DNA of 45,216 bases from a virus. The translations under genes and the position numbers were made by a program. This document shows positions 15,199-25,012 of this stretch, one piece after another. The DNA lies in IMG/VR virus record IMGVR_UViG_3300008448_000166, positions 1 to 45,216 of that record; one strand, written 5' to 3'. Every line of letters begins with the position of its first letter. Positions within the stretch are counted from its first letter, which is position 1. The notes beneath the pieces are model-generated. The model ran no database searches. It was not told the DNA's origin and saw nothing but the letters and a program-made list of their open reading frames with translations.

Positions 15199-16125
15199 TT
15201 ATGTTCCTTGCCAATTAAACCAAAACAATTGTTGACTAAAAGCTCCCCAATAGTGAACTGGGTTTAAGCTAGGTCTAACACCGGCATATGTTCCAAAGCT
15301 TCCGAAGGTTGAATCTGATATGTCTGTAGTAATGTAAGTAGATGCTATCCAACCAAAAGTTCTTAGTTGAGCTACAGTTGTAGCACTATTACCGTACACT
15401 AGTAGTATTTGGTCTCCTATCTTAATACCGCTTGTTGATATTGTTGTCCTTTTAACACCTGTTGAGGTCGTAAATCCAGCAGCATTATTAACATCTGTAA
15501 ATCCAACTCTTCTAAAAGGAATAGCATGATCACTGTTGAATCTTTGTCCAACGTATATTGCCATCTCGGCCCACGTTACTGATGATGCTGCTGTAGTTAC
15601 ATTGTATATTACGTCTATTGATGTATATTCTTTATCTGCTTTACCAAGAGTTGTCATATAAACAGCATTACTTAATAACGAAGCTGCTGTACCTGCACCT
15701 CCCGGTCTCCAACCTAATGTGCCTTTCATTGTGTTTGCAAGTACTTGGTAGTTGTATGTTTCTTTATTACCTAAAGAATCTAATACTTCCCATCCTTTTT
15801 CAAGTTGGTACTGTAAAGTATCTCCCACTCCTAGGGTAGCTCTAAATACAACTCTTGTATTTGTTCCATCAAATACCTGTACTATTACAGTTTCAGATGA
15901 TGAGTCAGCGTTGAATATAGAGCAGTATCTTAACTCATTTTGTTGTCCACTACTTGGAGATGGTACTAAATCAACTGCTGTTGTATCATTTGATGTACCG
16001 TTATTTGATACTAGAGTAACACCAGTAGCTGTATAATTGTTATAATCAACAGTAAAAGGTAGCTCTGTAGCTGCTGTACTACCTAATTTGAATTGTATTT
16101 TATCTGATGTTCCTGTTATTATCAT
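15199..16125 (-). CDS. Putative tail appendage protein, copy 3 of a tandem paralogue trio (308 aa)
   Basis: This gene is one of three adjacent paralogues. Shared landmarks are an N-terminal strand TSDKIQFKLG, a block of Ser/Thr/Asp residues leading to VDLVPSPSSGQQNELRYC (residues about 50-70), a central VTWAEMAIYVG, then IGDQILLVYGNSATT and a terminal RPSLNP. The pattern is a beta-sandwich appendage with a conserved base and variable loops. The C-terminus (HYWGAFSQQLFWFNWQGT) is aromatic-rich and distinct from copies 1 and 2, suggesting a specific contact surface. Placement in the fibre block supports a role in adsorption or surface decoration; this is inference. Confidence 0.6.
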   Translation of the reverse strand: MIITGTSDKIQFKLGSTAATELPFTVDYNNYTATGVTLVSNNGTSNDTTAVDLVPSPSSGQQNELRYCSIFNADSSSETVIVQVFDGTNTRVVFRATLGVGDTLQYQLEKGWEVLDSLGNKETYNYQVLANTMKGTLGWRPGGAGTAASLLSNAVYMTTLGKADKEYTSIDVIYNVTTAASSVTWAEMAIYVGQRFNSDHAIPFRRVGFTDVNNAAGFTTSTGVKRTTISTSGIKIGDQILLVYGNSATTVAQLRTFGWIASTYITTDISDSTFGSFGTYAGVRPSLNPVHYWGAFSQQLFWFNWQGT

Positions 16126-16135
16126 TTTTTATCAT

Positions 16136-17035
16136 TTAGTCTCCCATCCATGTTATTCTTGGTGGTGTAACAGTTGTACTTATAGTTGTTGATGATAGTG
16201 ATGAACTTAGACTGGGTCTGCTGCTACCTGCTGTTAAAAAGAATCCAGCACTTATATTATCAGGAACGCTATTTGATCTAAACGATACAGAAGTAACTGC
16301 TGAGTTTCCTAATACTAGCCATAAATCATCTCCTGCGTTTATACCTGTTACTGGAATATAGTTAGCTATAGGAGCAACACTATTTCTAGCCCATGGAGCA
16401 CTTGTATCAACAAACCCACATCTCGTAAGTGTTGTAGCTGATCCTAATGATGGCGTTCCTTTATATATAGCAGCTTCGGCCCAGGTAACTGTTACGGCTA
16501 CGGCTGATATGTAAAAAGCTATGACTATATTTTTATGAGCTCCTGTTGCTTTACCTATATAATAACAATATGTTGTTGTTTGTAGTTGTAAAGAAGTAGC
16601 GGCTTGTGATAATGAGAATTCTGGTATTATTGGATTGCTTACAATTGGGCTGTTTGTATTAAATGTTTTTGTTGATCCATTAACATCAAATGCTTTCCAT
16701 CCGGTTTTATGTGTATACTGTAAGTATTCGTTAACTTGCAGTGTTGTACTGATAACATCTTTAGTTGTTCCATTATAATTTGTCCTTACAGTAACTGTTG
16801 ACTGAGCGCTGTCCGCATTAAATATATTACAGTATTTTAATTGGTGTTGATTTCCACTACTTGGAGCAGGTACTATATTTACAGCACTTGTATTACTTGA
16901 CGTTGTACAATTTTTTACAGGTGTAATGGAAGTAGATGATATCCTGTTATAGGAAGCATTTATATGCAACTGATTAGTTGCTGCATTTGCTCCTAAAACT
17001 AAATCAATACTATCTAGTGAACTTGTTACTATCAT
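16136..17035 (-). CDS. Putative tail appendage protein, copy 2 of the trio (299 aa)
   Basis: This is the middle paralogue. It shares VNIVPAPSSGNQHQLKYC, VTWAEAAIYKG and GINAGDDLWLVLGNSAVTS with its neighbours and ends in RPSLSSSLSSTTIS plus a short WMGD tail. Copies 1 and 2 are closer to each other near DDLWLV/DDLWAV than either is to copy 3. No signal peptide or membrane segment is present. The gene follows copy 1 with a 13-base gap. Confidence 0.6.
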   Translation of the reverse strand: MIVTSSLDSIDLVLGANAATNQLHINASYNRISSTSITPVKNCTTSSNTSAVNIVPAPSSGNQHQLKYCNIFNADSAQSTVTVRTNYNGTTKDVISTTLQVNEYLQYTHKTGWKAFDVNGSTKTFNTNSPIVSNPIIPEFSLSQAATSLQLQTTTYCYYIGKATGAHKNIVIAFYISAVAVTVTWAEAAIYKGTPSLGSATTLTRCGFVDTSAPWARNSVAPIANYIPVTGINAGDDLWLVLGNSAVTSVSFRSNSVPDNISAGFFLTAGSSRPSLSSSLSSTTISTTVTPPRITWMGD

Positions 17036-17048
17036 TTTCCTTTATTGT

Positions 17049-17957
17049 TTATGTTCCTTGATATACACCTTGCCAAGCTATCCATATTGGTGCATTAGTA
17101 CTATCAACACTTCCTGTAAAGCTAGTTACCGTACTCGGTCTAGTTGATCCTGACGTTTGATAGAAGCCGGCTGCTAAGTTATCAACTACGCCTGCTCTAT
17201 AGACAGTAGCTGTCGATCCTGAACTAGCAAATACTGCCCATAGATCATCTCCTATAGCTATACTGCTTGTTATAGGTACTGTTGTTGTTTTTACATCGGC
17301 CGTGCTTGTAAAGCTACTAGAGGCATCGGCATACCCTAATCTAGTAAATATACTTCCCGTTCGTAACGTTGGCACACCACTATATATTGCAATTTCTCCC
17401 CATGCCCCTCCACCAGCCAAAGCTGTTGTTGTTCTATATTGTACCTTAACAGACGAATATGGTCTTTCAGCTCTACCTAAATAGATGCAATAAGCTGTAT
17501 TGTTAACTGATGTAAATGTTGTTGCTGCTCCTGCTGCTCCAAACCACTCAGGCATCCTAATCGAGCTAGGCATCCTATTATATCCAGTTATTTTTTCTTC
17601 GCCATTAGCTGTGTAAATTCTCCAACCCATCTCTTCAGAGTATTGAATTGATTCACTTACTCTTAAATAAACGTATAATAAGTTTCTATATGATCCATTA
17701 TCATTAAATCTAACTTTTGTACCTACATCTTGACTACCAACATTGTTTATAGCGCAATATTTTAGTTGGTGTTGTTGATTAACTGATGGAGGTGGTACTA
17801 GGTTTACTGATGAAGTGTCGTTTGTTGTACCATAGCTGGCTGTTGGTGTTACAGTTGTGCTGGTGTAAGCAGTGTAGTAGGTAGTGTAGTTTAGTTGAGT
17901 TGTTACTACTTTATCTAATACTATTTCTAAGCTATCTGTTGTTGCGTCTAATATCAT
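17049..17957 (-). CDS. Putative tail appendage protein, copy 1 of the trio (302 aa)
   Basis: This is the first-transcribed paralogue. It carries the same ordered blocks as copies 2 and 3: VNLVPPPSVNQQHQLKYC near residue 52, GAWGEIAIYSGVP in the centre, and IAIGDDLWAVFASSGSTAT. It ends IWIAWQGVYQGT; the WQG-T ending recurs in copy 3, while copy 2 ends WMGD. The 5' third is the most conserved part between copies, the C-terminal half the most variable, as expected for a mount-plus-binding-head design. It lies 10 bases downstream of the YadA-head-like fibre gene. Confidence 0.6.
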   Translation of the reverse strand: MILDATTDSLEIVLDKVVTTQLNYTTYYTAYTSTTVTPTASYGTTNDTSSVNLVPPPSVNQQHQLKYCAINNVGSQDVGTKVRFNDNGSYRNLLYVYLRVSESIQYSEEMGWRIYTANGEEKITGYNRMPSSIRMPEWFGAAGAATTFTSVNNTAYCIYLGRAERPYSSVKVQYRTTTALAGGGAWGEIAIYSGVPTLRTGSIFTRLGYADASSSFTSTADVKTTTVPITSSIAIGDDLWAVFASSGSTATVYRAGVVDNLAAGFYQTSGSTRPSTVTSFTGSVDSTNAPIWIAWQGVYQGT

Positions 17958-17967
17958 AACTTTTACT

Positions 17968-19491
17968 TTATATTCCTATTGCTATTAATCTTTGAACTTG
18001 TTGATATGTTAATCCACCTTCCACATAAGACGCTGTTAGAGCATATGAAGCACTTGTTACTGTACCAACTACGTTTGATGCGGTGACATATGATGCTGTT
18101 GGAACTGTTGTTATTGTTATGCTACCACTCGCATCTGCATACTCGTTATTTACTGATGTAACTATTGTTCTAGAGCTGCCATCCGTGTTTGGTATGACCA
18201 CATAGCTATCAACGCCTGATGGTTTTGTTGACATGCCTGGGTCTATGTTGGCACTTTTTATATTTGCGACATCTGTAAATGATATAAGGGATCTATCTAG
18301 AAGCAGCTCATCGTCGCTAGCTCCAGATGTATTTTTTATTATAAATTGTCTTACGTCATTGTTTGGATTTTCTAGTACCAATCCTCGATCCATAACATCT
18401 TCAAAATATAACCTCGCACCTGTTGGACCTTGTACATCGATTGATCCTGTCACTATTACATTTCCTACAAACTGCGATGTTGAAGCAGATACATAGACTC
18501 TATCTACCTCCGGTAGTATTTCAAAAATGTTATCTCTTAGGAAAAAATTAGTTCCTTTGCCTACTATGAAGGAGTTGTCGTATTCTGCGCTGTTTGGATT
18601 AACTATTCGACTATACTTACCAATACTAGTTTGTCTTGGCCGGTAAGCTATTGTACCAACACCTCCAGCGTGAGAAGCTTCGCCTAATGTAATTGAAGCA
18701 GCTCCTTCAGCGTGTGAGTTTGTACCTAAGGCAAATGTTGAAGAGCCTTCTGAGTGAGCTCCATCACCGTAGATAATGTAATCAGCTCCTGGAGGGGCTG
18801 GAAGATCAAGTATACCTATGACAGCTTGTGGTGTAGTTACATTAGTATCAGTTAGATTTATTATAGTATTTGTGCCATCGAATGTTATAGAACTTGTCTC
18901 AAATAATTGAATATTGTAATTATTGTTATATTTTCTATCGTCTAGTATTACATAAGGAAATGTAAAACTACTAGTGACATTTCCGTATACAGCATCTAAG
19001 GTTATAACGCCAGTTGATATACTTGAATTATACCCAAGTTGACCAGTAGCTATCGAGTTTCCTTCCGCGTGTGATCCTATTCCATAAGCTATTGTGCTAA
19101 TTCCTTCAGCGTGCGAGTAGCTACCCGATGTTATTGTATTAGATCCTTGTTGTAGACTTTGTAGTGATGGATTGAAGGTAAATGCTGAGTCACCAGCTAG
19201 TGTATTTGAACTGTTGTATTGTATTTGTGTGTTTGATCCGCCAGGTAAAGTAGGAGCGTATGAGGCACTGATAGCTCTTGAAGAGCTTACTGCTTGAGAA
19301 GCACTTACTGCCCAACTTGAAGTTATATTATATGTTCCTACTGGTAAGAAGGATGCTGTTGTAGCGTTGTTAGCCCAACTAGCAGTTCCAAATAATGACC
19401 CGGTTATACCTTGTGTAACTGTTAGCGAACCGCTAACCGTAGAATTATTTTGTGATATTAAGCCATTCTTGGCTACAAATTCATTTGCCAT
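17968..19491 (-). CDS. Tail fibre with YadA-head-like SHAEG repeats (507 aa)
   Basis: The N-terminus contains the TGSLFGTASWA module used by several fibres in this window, followed by a SASQAVSSSRAISASYA hexapeptide-type stretch. Four or more SHAEG/HSEG repeats (for example SYSHAEG, GSHAEGNS, GAHSEGSS, SHAEGAAS) resemble the left-handed parallel beta-roll of YadA/Hia head domains, which are trimeric adhesins. After the roll comes a beta-rich region with FLRDNIFEILPEV, then a C-terminal stalk (TASYALTASYVEGGLTYQQVQRLIAIGI). It probably forms a trimeric side or tail fibre that binds the host surface. An ATATTTAT element and a 7-bp AT-rich hairpin precede the start. Confidence 0.7.
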   Translation of the reverse strand: MANEFVAKNGLISQNNSTVSGSLTVTQGITGSLFGTASWANNATTASFLPVGTYNITSSWAVSASQAVSSSRAISASYAPTLPGGSNTQIQYNSSNTLAGDSAFTFNPSLQSLQQGSNTITSGSYSHAEGISTIAYGIGSHAEGNSIATGQLGYNSSISTGVITLDAVYGNVTSSFTFPYVILDDRKYNNNYNIQLFETSSITFDGTNTIINLTDTNVTTPQAVIGILDLPAPPGADYIIYGDGAHSEGSSTFALGTNSHAEGAASITLGEASHAGGVGTIAYRPRQTSIGKYSRIVNPNSAEYDNSFIVGKGTNFFLRDNIFEILPEVDRVYVSASTSQFVGNVIVTGSIDVQGPTGARLYFEDVMDRGLVLENPNNDVRQFIIKNTSGASDDELLLDRSLISFTDVANIKSANIDPGMSTKPSGVDSYVVIPNTDGSSRTIVTSVNNEYADASGSITITTVPTASYVTASNVVGTVTSASYALTASYVEGGLTYQQVQRLIAIGI

Positions 19492-19529
19492 TGTTCATTA
19501 GTTTTCACTATCCAACTAATAGTTCAGTA

Positions 19530-19537
19530 ATAAATAT
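19530..19537 (-). promoter_or_regulatory. ATATTTAT element before the YadA-head-like fibre gene
   Basis: It lies 38 bases before the ATG at 19491. A 7-bp hairpin (19497-19503 with 19514-19520) stands between the element and the start codon and could fold in the leader. Confidence 0.4.
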
Positions 19538-19542
19538 ACTAA

Positions 19543-20145
19543 TTACATGAAAGTAGCTAACATTTTCACCTGCCATCCTGATGGAGTTGTATTGCTAGTA
19601 TTAATTTGTATTTGACCTGATACTATTGCTGATTGGAAGGTTATTGCTGATGTGTTTCCTATGTCTACTGTTGCATTATCGTAGTATGATACTGTTGTAC
19701 CATTCCATGATGTTACAAATTCACCTGCTCTTGAATTAGAACCATTATATATTGTATATTTACCAAAAGCGGATGTAAATGATCCTGTATTTTTAGTAAA
19801 TAAATTATTTATACCAGGACCTGTACTAGGTGATATAGCATAAAAATCAGTTAGAGTAGCATTTAGTGTTAATGTATTTGCTATTGTAAAGTTTGTAGCA
19901 TGTGATGCTGTAGCTGCTGTACCAGCAAATGTTGATGCTGATGATCCAGTATAGTTGTTAAATGAAGATGTTGTTACTAATCCACTTGTATCTACTGGTC
20001 CACCTCCACCTCCACCAATAGCAGATGAAGCAGTATAGAATACTTGGCCTGTTGTAGCATCATAAGTTAACACATTAGTTTGAGCAGTGGTTGTTAATCC
20101 TGCTATAAACGCGGATGATGATATGGTAGGTTGGTATATTTTCAT
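19543..20145 (-). CDS. Short tail fibre-like protein with YTASSAIG-Gly linker (200 aa)
   Basis: The N-terminal third contains NVLTYDATTGQVFYTASSAI followed by a run of six glycines, a module shared with three other fibre genes in the window. Residues about 55-110 are Thr/Ala/Ser-rich stalk. The last 90 residues (AFGKYTIYNGSNSRAGEFVTSW to the end) form a beta-rich tip domain, also present in related phage fibres by my recollection. It would be a short fibre or a fibre-tip adapter. Its start lies one base from the stop of the 1277-residue fibre, implying translational coupling. Confidence 0.6.
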   Translation of the reverse strand: MKIYQPTISSSAFIAGLTTTAQTNVLTYDATTGQVFYTASSAIGGGGGGPVDTSGLVTTSSFNNYTGSSASTFAGTAATASHATNFTIANTLTLNATLTDFYAISPSTGPGINNLFTKNTGSFTSAFGKYTIYNGSNSRAGEFVTSWNGTTVSYYDNATVDIGNTSAITFQSAIVSGQIQINTSNTTPSGWQVKMLATFM

Positions 20146-20146
20146 C

Positions 20147-23100
20147 TTATGCTATCTGTGTTACTGTTACTATTATTGATGGTGCTGCTGGAAATCCGCT
20201 TCCTACAGCAGTGTATGGGAATGCTGTGTTTGCTCCATTTGAGTGATACCATAGTTCAATGTATTCGCTTGCGCTTATAGATTGTGCAAATTGAGAAGTT
20301 ACAGCTGTTTGACTATTATTCTGTAATTGTATAATTGTACTCGAATTATCTACATTAGACCCTGTTTTTTTAAACCATATACGCAAGCTGGGTGTAGTAT
20401 TTCCTTGTTGTGCTAAGGCAGAGTATTGTATATTGTATAATCCTGAATTCTCAAAAGTTATTCTACTACTGCTAACTATACTTACACCGTCATTAAAATA
20501 TGTCAACGGAAATTGGATTGATGCTGATACGTTTTGGGTTACTGATATAGAAGCAGTATTAGCAAATTGAGCGTAGTTAAATAATTTATTACCCCATCGT
20601 GTAAATGAAGATCCACTTACAACGTTAATATCACCTACAACGTTTAGTGATCCTGTAATACCAGTGCTACCGCTAATTTGAGTTATACCTTTAATAGATG
20701 TAGATCCAGTTACTATAAACTCACTGTTATGGAAATTAGAAGATCCACTTACATCAAAACTACCACTTAAAATGTGAGTACCTCTAAATGTTTGTGATCC
20801 GCTAACTAATATACTACCACTTAATGTTGTGGTACCTATTAAAGTATTATCACCTGTTTGAGTAGTAGAGCCTGTTATATTTACAGAACCAGTCAAACTA
20901 GTGGTTCCTATATTTGTAAATGTAGATGAACCGGATATTGTTAATGAGCCAGTTATTGTATAAAATCCTGATAGATTTTTTGTATTAATCCAAACATTAT
21001 TTCCATCTCTCATTAATAAATCACCATAGGCTACATTTGTAATAAGTACATTATGTAATTCATCAATTTCATATCCATTATCTACTTTTACAAAGATAGT
21101 ACCATTACCTGAATTTGCTTGGACTACATACCCCATTCTTACTGAATGGCTAGGGGCTAATGGAGGTATATTAGTTAAAGCTCCGAATGTAGTTGGTGAT
21201 AGATATAATGCGTCTCCATCGTTCCATGTTTCACCTTGTAATGTGCCCGCTGTGTTTATTCCTCTAACTAACCCATATGTAGTAACAAAACCTTCTTCGT
21301 TATTAAGTATATTTTCAGTTACTAGACCTATTGTATCTAGTGAATTTGCATCTCCATCTCCTTTTGCTAACGCTACTTTTATTCTACCTCCTTGTGCTCC
21401 GTCTAATCTAACGGCTTGATATCCTGCTTCTGTTAAATTAACTCCTGTCTTATTTACAACACGAACTACTTCTTCTTGTCCTATTTGTAGTGTTACATTT
21501 CCTCCTTTTAATCCTAAATCTAGTGTTCCATCAGTATCATTCCATTTTAACCTACCTACTGCTCCTACATTTGAAGCTGTTGTATCAAAATCAATATAAT
21601 CAACACCAGATATAAACGATGATCCAGACATTAAAATAGATCCTGTTATTGTTTGGTTACCTATTAATGTACTAGACCCAGTTACAAATACACTACCTGT
21701 TATTGTTTGGTTACCAATAAAAGTATTTGATCCAGTTGTTGCAAATATAGTACTATCTTTACCATCTAATAAATCAGCATTATCTGCATATGATGCTGTT
21801 CCAAATAAAGATCCCGTAGCTCCATTTACGAATATTACTGAGCCGCTAAATACAGATGGGCCAATTTTAGTAAATGTATTAGAACCAGATACTGTTAGTG
21901 ATCCCGTTATTGTTTGATTGCCTACTAAAGTAATAGAGCCAGATATATTTAATGAGCCAGTTATTGTTTGATTACCTCTAAACACATTAGAGCCTGTAGT
22001 AGCTAATGTTGGTTTTTGTGCTATATAAACAGGATCTGATTCAGGATAAAAAGATGCTGTATTAGCATATTCAGCTAATGAAGCATATGATGCTGATACA
22101 ACGTATCCAGTTGACCCGCCTAACGAAGCTACAGCAAACCCACTTTCTGCTGTTGGAAAGGTTATAGTTGCGCTACTTGTGCTTGTTAACTCAATATTTT
22201 GAGGTATAATTTGATTGTAATTAGTATCAAATACACTTATTATCGGTACTCTAGTTTGTAAATTATGATTAAACGTCCAAGTAGTAGCATTATTAAACGA
22301 TTGTGTTACATTTGATCCTGATATGATTGTTACACCACCAACTCCGGTTGCTGCTACTGTTACTGCCCCTACTCCAGTTGATGGAACTAAAGTTACGCCG
22401 CTGCCTGCTATAAGTTGAGTTACACCACCATTTCCTGCTGTTGAAGCATACGTAGCATTATCTGCATTTGATGCATTAAGTGCATATGATGCACTTGTAA
22501 CAGTTCCATTTACATTAGCTCCAGCTATATAAGATGCTGTTATTGCATTTCTAGCCCAAGATGCAGTACCAAATAATGAACCTGTTATACCTCCTAGTAC
22601 AGTTAAATCAGTATCAATTTCTAACGAACCAGTCATATTATGTTGGTTGTTAGCATTTAATTCAAACTTTCTGTCAGCATCTGTATCAAATCCTCCTACA
22701 AAAAATTGAATAGGCATATTTGGTGTAGCATTACCAATATGTAAATGACTGCCAGTAGCATAAAGATAAGCATCATTAGGTCCTCCAACAATACCACTAT
22801 AATTACTACCATTAATACCCATATCAACGTAATTACCATTTTCATCACCATTATTAGCTGTTGCTACAACGTCTGATGATACTGATGTTCCTGCATTTCT
22901 ATTTTGAATATTAAGCTGTAGGTAATTATTTAAATTACCTTTACCACTTATTACATTAAATGATGTAGGATGAGTTTGTTCAACAAATAATGCTTCCGGA
23001 TTAGCTGTTGTATTAACATCAGCATTGATAATAACACTTGTTGACCCTGATTGATATATTGAACTAGTAGCTAGTGTATTATTAGTAATAAAGTAAGGTA

Positions 23101-23980
23101 CATGATTTATTGATCCACCTAGTATTGCTGATGCTGTTTGAGAGTTTACTGCGTTTGATGCTGATTGAGCCCAAGAGGATGTTCCAAATAGTGATCCTGT
23201 TATGCCTTGAGATACATTTAAGGAGCCTGTTACTCTTTGGCTACCAGATACTATAACTGTACCTATTAATGTTTGAGTATCGTTTGTGGCATCACCTAAT
23301 TGATTTGATCCAGTTGAGTATATTACTGATGCTGATTCTATAGTTACATTTAAAAATGATATTGAAGCAGTACCATTTATTGTAATGTTACCATTAAGTG
23401 TTAAGTCTTGATTTAGTGTATTGAGGTAGGATGCTGTTTGAGCATTAGAACTACTTAAGGTATATGATGCACTTGTTGCTTGAGAAGCACTTACTGCGAC
23501 TGATGAGCTTAATGCATAGCTGCTAGATAAAGCATATGAGCTACTTAATGCATATGATGCACTAGCAGCATAAGATGAACTAATAGCTTGGGATGCACTA
23601 TACGCCCATGAAGCAGTGCCATTAAATGCTCCAGTAAACGAACCTGTAAACGAACCAGTATTATATGATCCACTAAATGTTATGAAGCTACCTGATAATA
23701 GAGCAATTGAACTACTTAATGATTGTGTAGCTTGGTTTATACTTGCTGTGTAAGCATTAAATGAAGATGTTGATACAAAAGCACTTGTATCTACACTAGC
23801 GCCAGCTGCTCCTTGTGCCCCTTGTGGTCCAGGACTATTAATCTGTAATATGTTAGTTACAGGTTGAGGTATAGTAATGCTATTGCATTTTATTTGGTCT
23901 GTAATAACAAGTTTATTGTCAGATCCTACCTCAACAATGTTGTGGTTAAAATTTAATATTTGTACGTTTTTACAAGACAT
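20147..23980 (-). CDS. Very long tail fibre with C1q/TNF-like tip (1277 aa)
   Basis: Domain order: a unique N-terminal mount (residues 1-50); a short collagen-like GPQGAQGAAGAS; Ser/Ala/Tyr hexapeptide stalk (about 110-165); many copies of a GNQTITGS-type beta-repeat; a conserved module near 860-980 with LDGAQGGRIKVALAKGDGDA, GFVTTYGLVRGI and a short KVDNGYEIDELHNV, known to me from Bacteroidota-phage fibres; a second set of beta-repeats; and a C-terminal jelly roll (about 1145-1277) resembling C1q/TNF-like tips (ITFENSGLYNIQYSALAQ and SIIVTVTQIA). It is probably a trimeric long tail fibre. Its stop is one base from the next start. Confidence 0.75.
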   Translation of the reverse strand: MSCKNVQILNFNHNIVEVGSDNKLVITDQIKCNSITIPQPVTNILQINSPGPQGAQGAAGASVDTSAFVSTSSFNAYTASINQATQSLSSSIALLSGSFITFSGSYNTGSFTGSFTGAFNGTASWAYSASQAISSSYAASASYALSSSYALSSSYALSSSVAVSASQATSASYTLSSSNAQTASYLNTLNQDLTLNGNITINGTASISFLNVTIESASVIYSTGSNQLGDATNDTQTLIGTVIVSGSQRVTGSLNVSQGITGSLFGTSSWAQSASNAVNSQTASAILGGSINHVPYFITNNTLATSSIYQSGSTSVIINADVNTTANPEALFVEQTHPTSFNVISGKGNLNNYLQLNIQNRNAGTSVSSDVVATANNGDENGNYVDMGINGSNYSGIVGGPNDAYLYATGSHLHIGNATPNMPIQFFVGGFDTDADRKFELNANNQHNMTGSLEIDTDLTVLGGITGSLFGTASWARNAITASYIAGANVNGTVTSASYALNASNADNATYASTAGNGGVTQLIAGSGVTLVPSTGVGAVTVAATGVGGVTIISGSNVTQSFNNATTWTFNHNLQTRVPIISVFDTNYNQIIPQNIELTSTSSATITFPTAESGFAVASLGGSTGYVVSASYASLAEYANTASFYPESDPVYIAQKPTLATTGSNVFRGNQTITGSLNISGSITLVGNQTITGSLTVSGSNTFTKIGPSVFSGSVIFVNGATGSLFGTASYADNADLLDGKDSTIFATTGSNTFIGNQTITGSVFVTGSSTLIGNQTITGSILMSGSSFISGVDYIDFDTTASNVGAVGRLKWNDTDGTLDLGLKGGNVTLQIGQEEVVRVVNKTGVNLTEAGYQAVRLDGAQGGRIKVALAKGDGDANSLDTIGLVTENILNNEEGFVTTYGLVRGINTAGTLQGETWNDGDALYLSPTTFGALTNIPPLAPSHSVRMGYVVQANSGNGTIFVKVDNGYEIDELHNVLITNVAYGDLLMRDGNNVWINTKNLSGFYTITGSLTISGSSTFTNIGTTSLTGSVNITGSTTQTGDNTLIGTTTLSGSILVSGSQTFRGTHILSGSFDVSGSSNFHNSEFIVTGSTSIKGITQISGSTGITGSLNVVGDINVVSGSSFTRWGNKLFNYAQFANTASISVTQNVSASIQFPLTYFNDGVSIVSSSRITFENSGLYNIQYSALAQQGNTTPSLRIWFKKTGSNVDNSSTIIQLQNNSQTAVTSQFAQSISASEYIELWYHSNGANTAFPYTAVGSGFPAAPSIIVTVTQIA

Positions 23981-24405
23981 TAGCGTGTTACTTCTTTACT
24001 TAAGTTAACAGTACCTTGTAGTAAACGTGTTACTACACTACCAGATGTTATTTCTAAATCGTAATATGCTGTTTCGAATGTTAATGCTGATGATGAAGCA
24101 GCAGATATTACAATACCAATTGTACCTGATGTTGGTGGTAATGCTCCGGCTGAGCCGCTAAAGTTAATACCTGTGCCATCAGCGTTTAGTGAGCTACTAA
24201 GTGTAAGGTATGTAGTAGAAGCGGCATCAGCATAATTGTCTTTGATTTGTAGTTTACCGCTGTATCCTGTTAAATCTATAGCGGTATTATTTGAATCTTT
24301 GTAGGCTAAATCGAGTTTTAATGTTGCTCCTTGTTCTATGAGCATTGCGTATTTTCCTGCAGGCATATGTCTGTGTATTTGGGTATAAATATTGAATTTT
24401 CCCAA
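23980..24405 (-). CDS. Small phage structural beta-protein (141 aa)
   Basis: The pattern QGATLKLDLAYKDSNNTAID, then LTGYSGKLQIKDN, and the end LEITSGSVVTRLLQGTVNL with KEVTR is a family I recall from many phages as a small structural protein, often next to fibre genes. It is beta-rich and has no signal peptide. It probably forms an Ig-like connector or a base for fibres. The stop codon overlaps the start of the 1277-residue fibre gene by one base, implying stoichiometric coupling. Confidence 0.65.
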   Translation of the reverse strand: MGKFNIYTQIHRHMPAGKYAMLIEQGATLKLDLAYKDSNNTAIDLTGYSGKLQIKDNYADAASTTYLTLSSSLNADGTGINFSGSAGALPPTSGTIGIVISAASSSALTFETAYYDLEITSGSVVTRLLQGTVNLSKEVTR

Positions 24406-24414
24406 ATAGAGGGA

Positions 24415-25008
24415 TTAATCTTTTATGCAGCGGACTGAAAGGCCATATTTTTTACCTATAGTACCTGGTGATAATGATGAATTTGATGAATATAATGTAT
24501 AACCTTTTCCGCTAGATGCATTAATCTCATTTGAAGACCACCACTCTCCTAAACTATTAAGGAAAGCAAATACTCCTGATATATCCGTACGATAGCCACC
24601 AGGTAATGCAGTAAAGTTAGTACTATTTGTAGCACCTGTGTTTGGGCTATTCCAAAGAGAGGTTCCAATTTGTTTTAATGCTCCACCTGCTACAGCGCTT
24701 CCCCCCAAAGTATTAGTTAATACAATCCATTCAGCATCACTTGGAATATGCCATCCTTCAGGCGCCAATCCTCTGGAATCATTTACAGCATACCAGTTGT
24801 ATAATTTACCATATATCTTACCTAATTCAGGATCGTTATTATACCAACACCAGGCTCCTGTGGTTAAGTTTGCCCATGTTGTATTATCCTTTACATAGGG
24901 AATCACATCGCCATTTCTATATGTTGATACATCTAAATTACGGCGTTGCCAGTTTTGGGTGCCGATTGTGACGTATGGTTCAGGTCCTCCTTCTACTGTA
25001 CTATTCAT
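24415..25008 (-). CDS. FISUMP-domain protein, array copy C (197 aa)
   Basis: The whole protein is one FISUMP domain (Fibrobacter succinogenes major paralogous domain). Typical blocks are IGTQNWQRRNLDVSTYRNGD, GAWCWYNNDPELGKIYGKL, YNWYAVNDSRGLAPEGWH, PGGYRTD and a closing SVRCIKD. FISUMP proteins have a C-type-lectin-related fold and, in bacteria, are surface proteins. In the phage they are probable fibre-tip or capsid-surface ligand binders. The first about 85 residues are nearly identical to copies A and B; the centre and C-terminal half differ. Cys49 and the late Cys in VRCIK are conserved among copies. Confidence 0.8.
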   Translation of the reverse strand: MNSTVEGGPEPYVTIGTQNWQRRNLDVSTYRNGDVIPYVKDNTTWANLTTGAWCWYNNDPELGKIYGKLYNWYAVNDSRGLAPEGWHIPSDAEWIVLTNTLGGSAVAGGALKQIGTSLWNSPNTGATNSTNFTALPGGYRTDISGVFAFLNSLGEWWSSNEINASSGKGYTLYSSNSSLSPGTIGKKYGLSVRCIKD

Positions 25009-25012
25009 ATTG

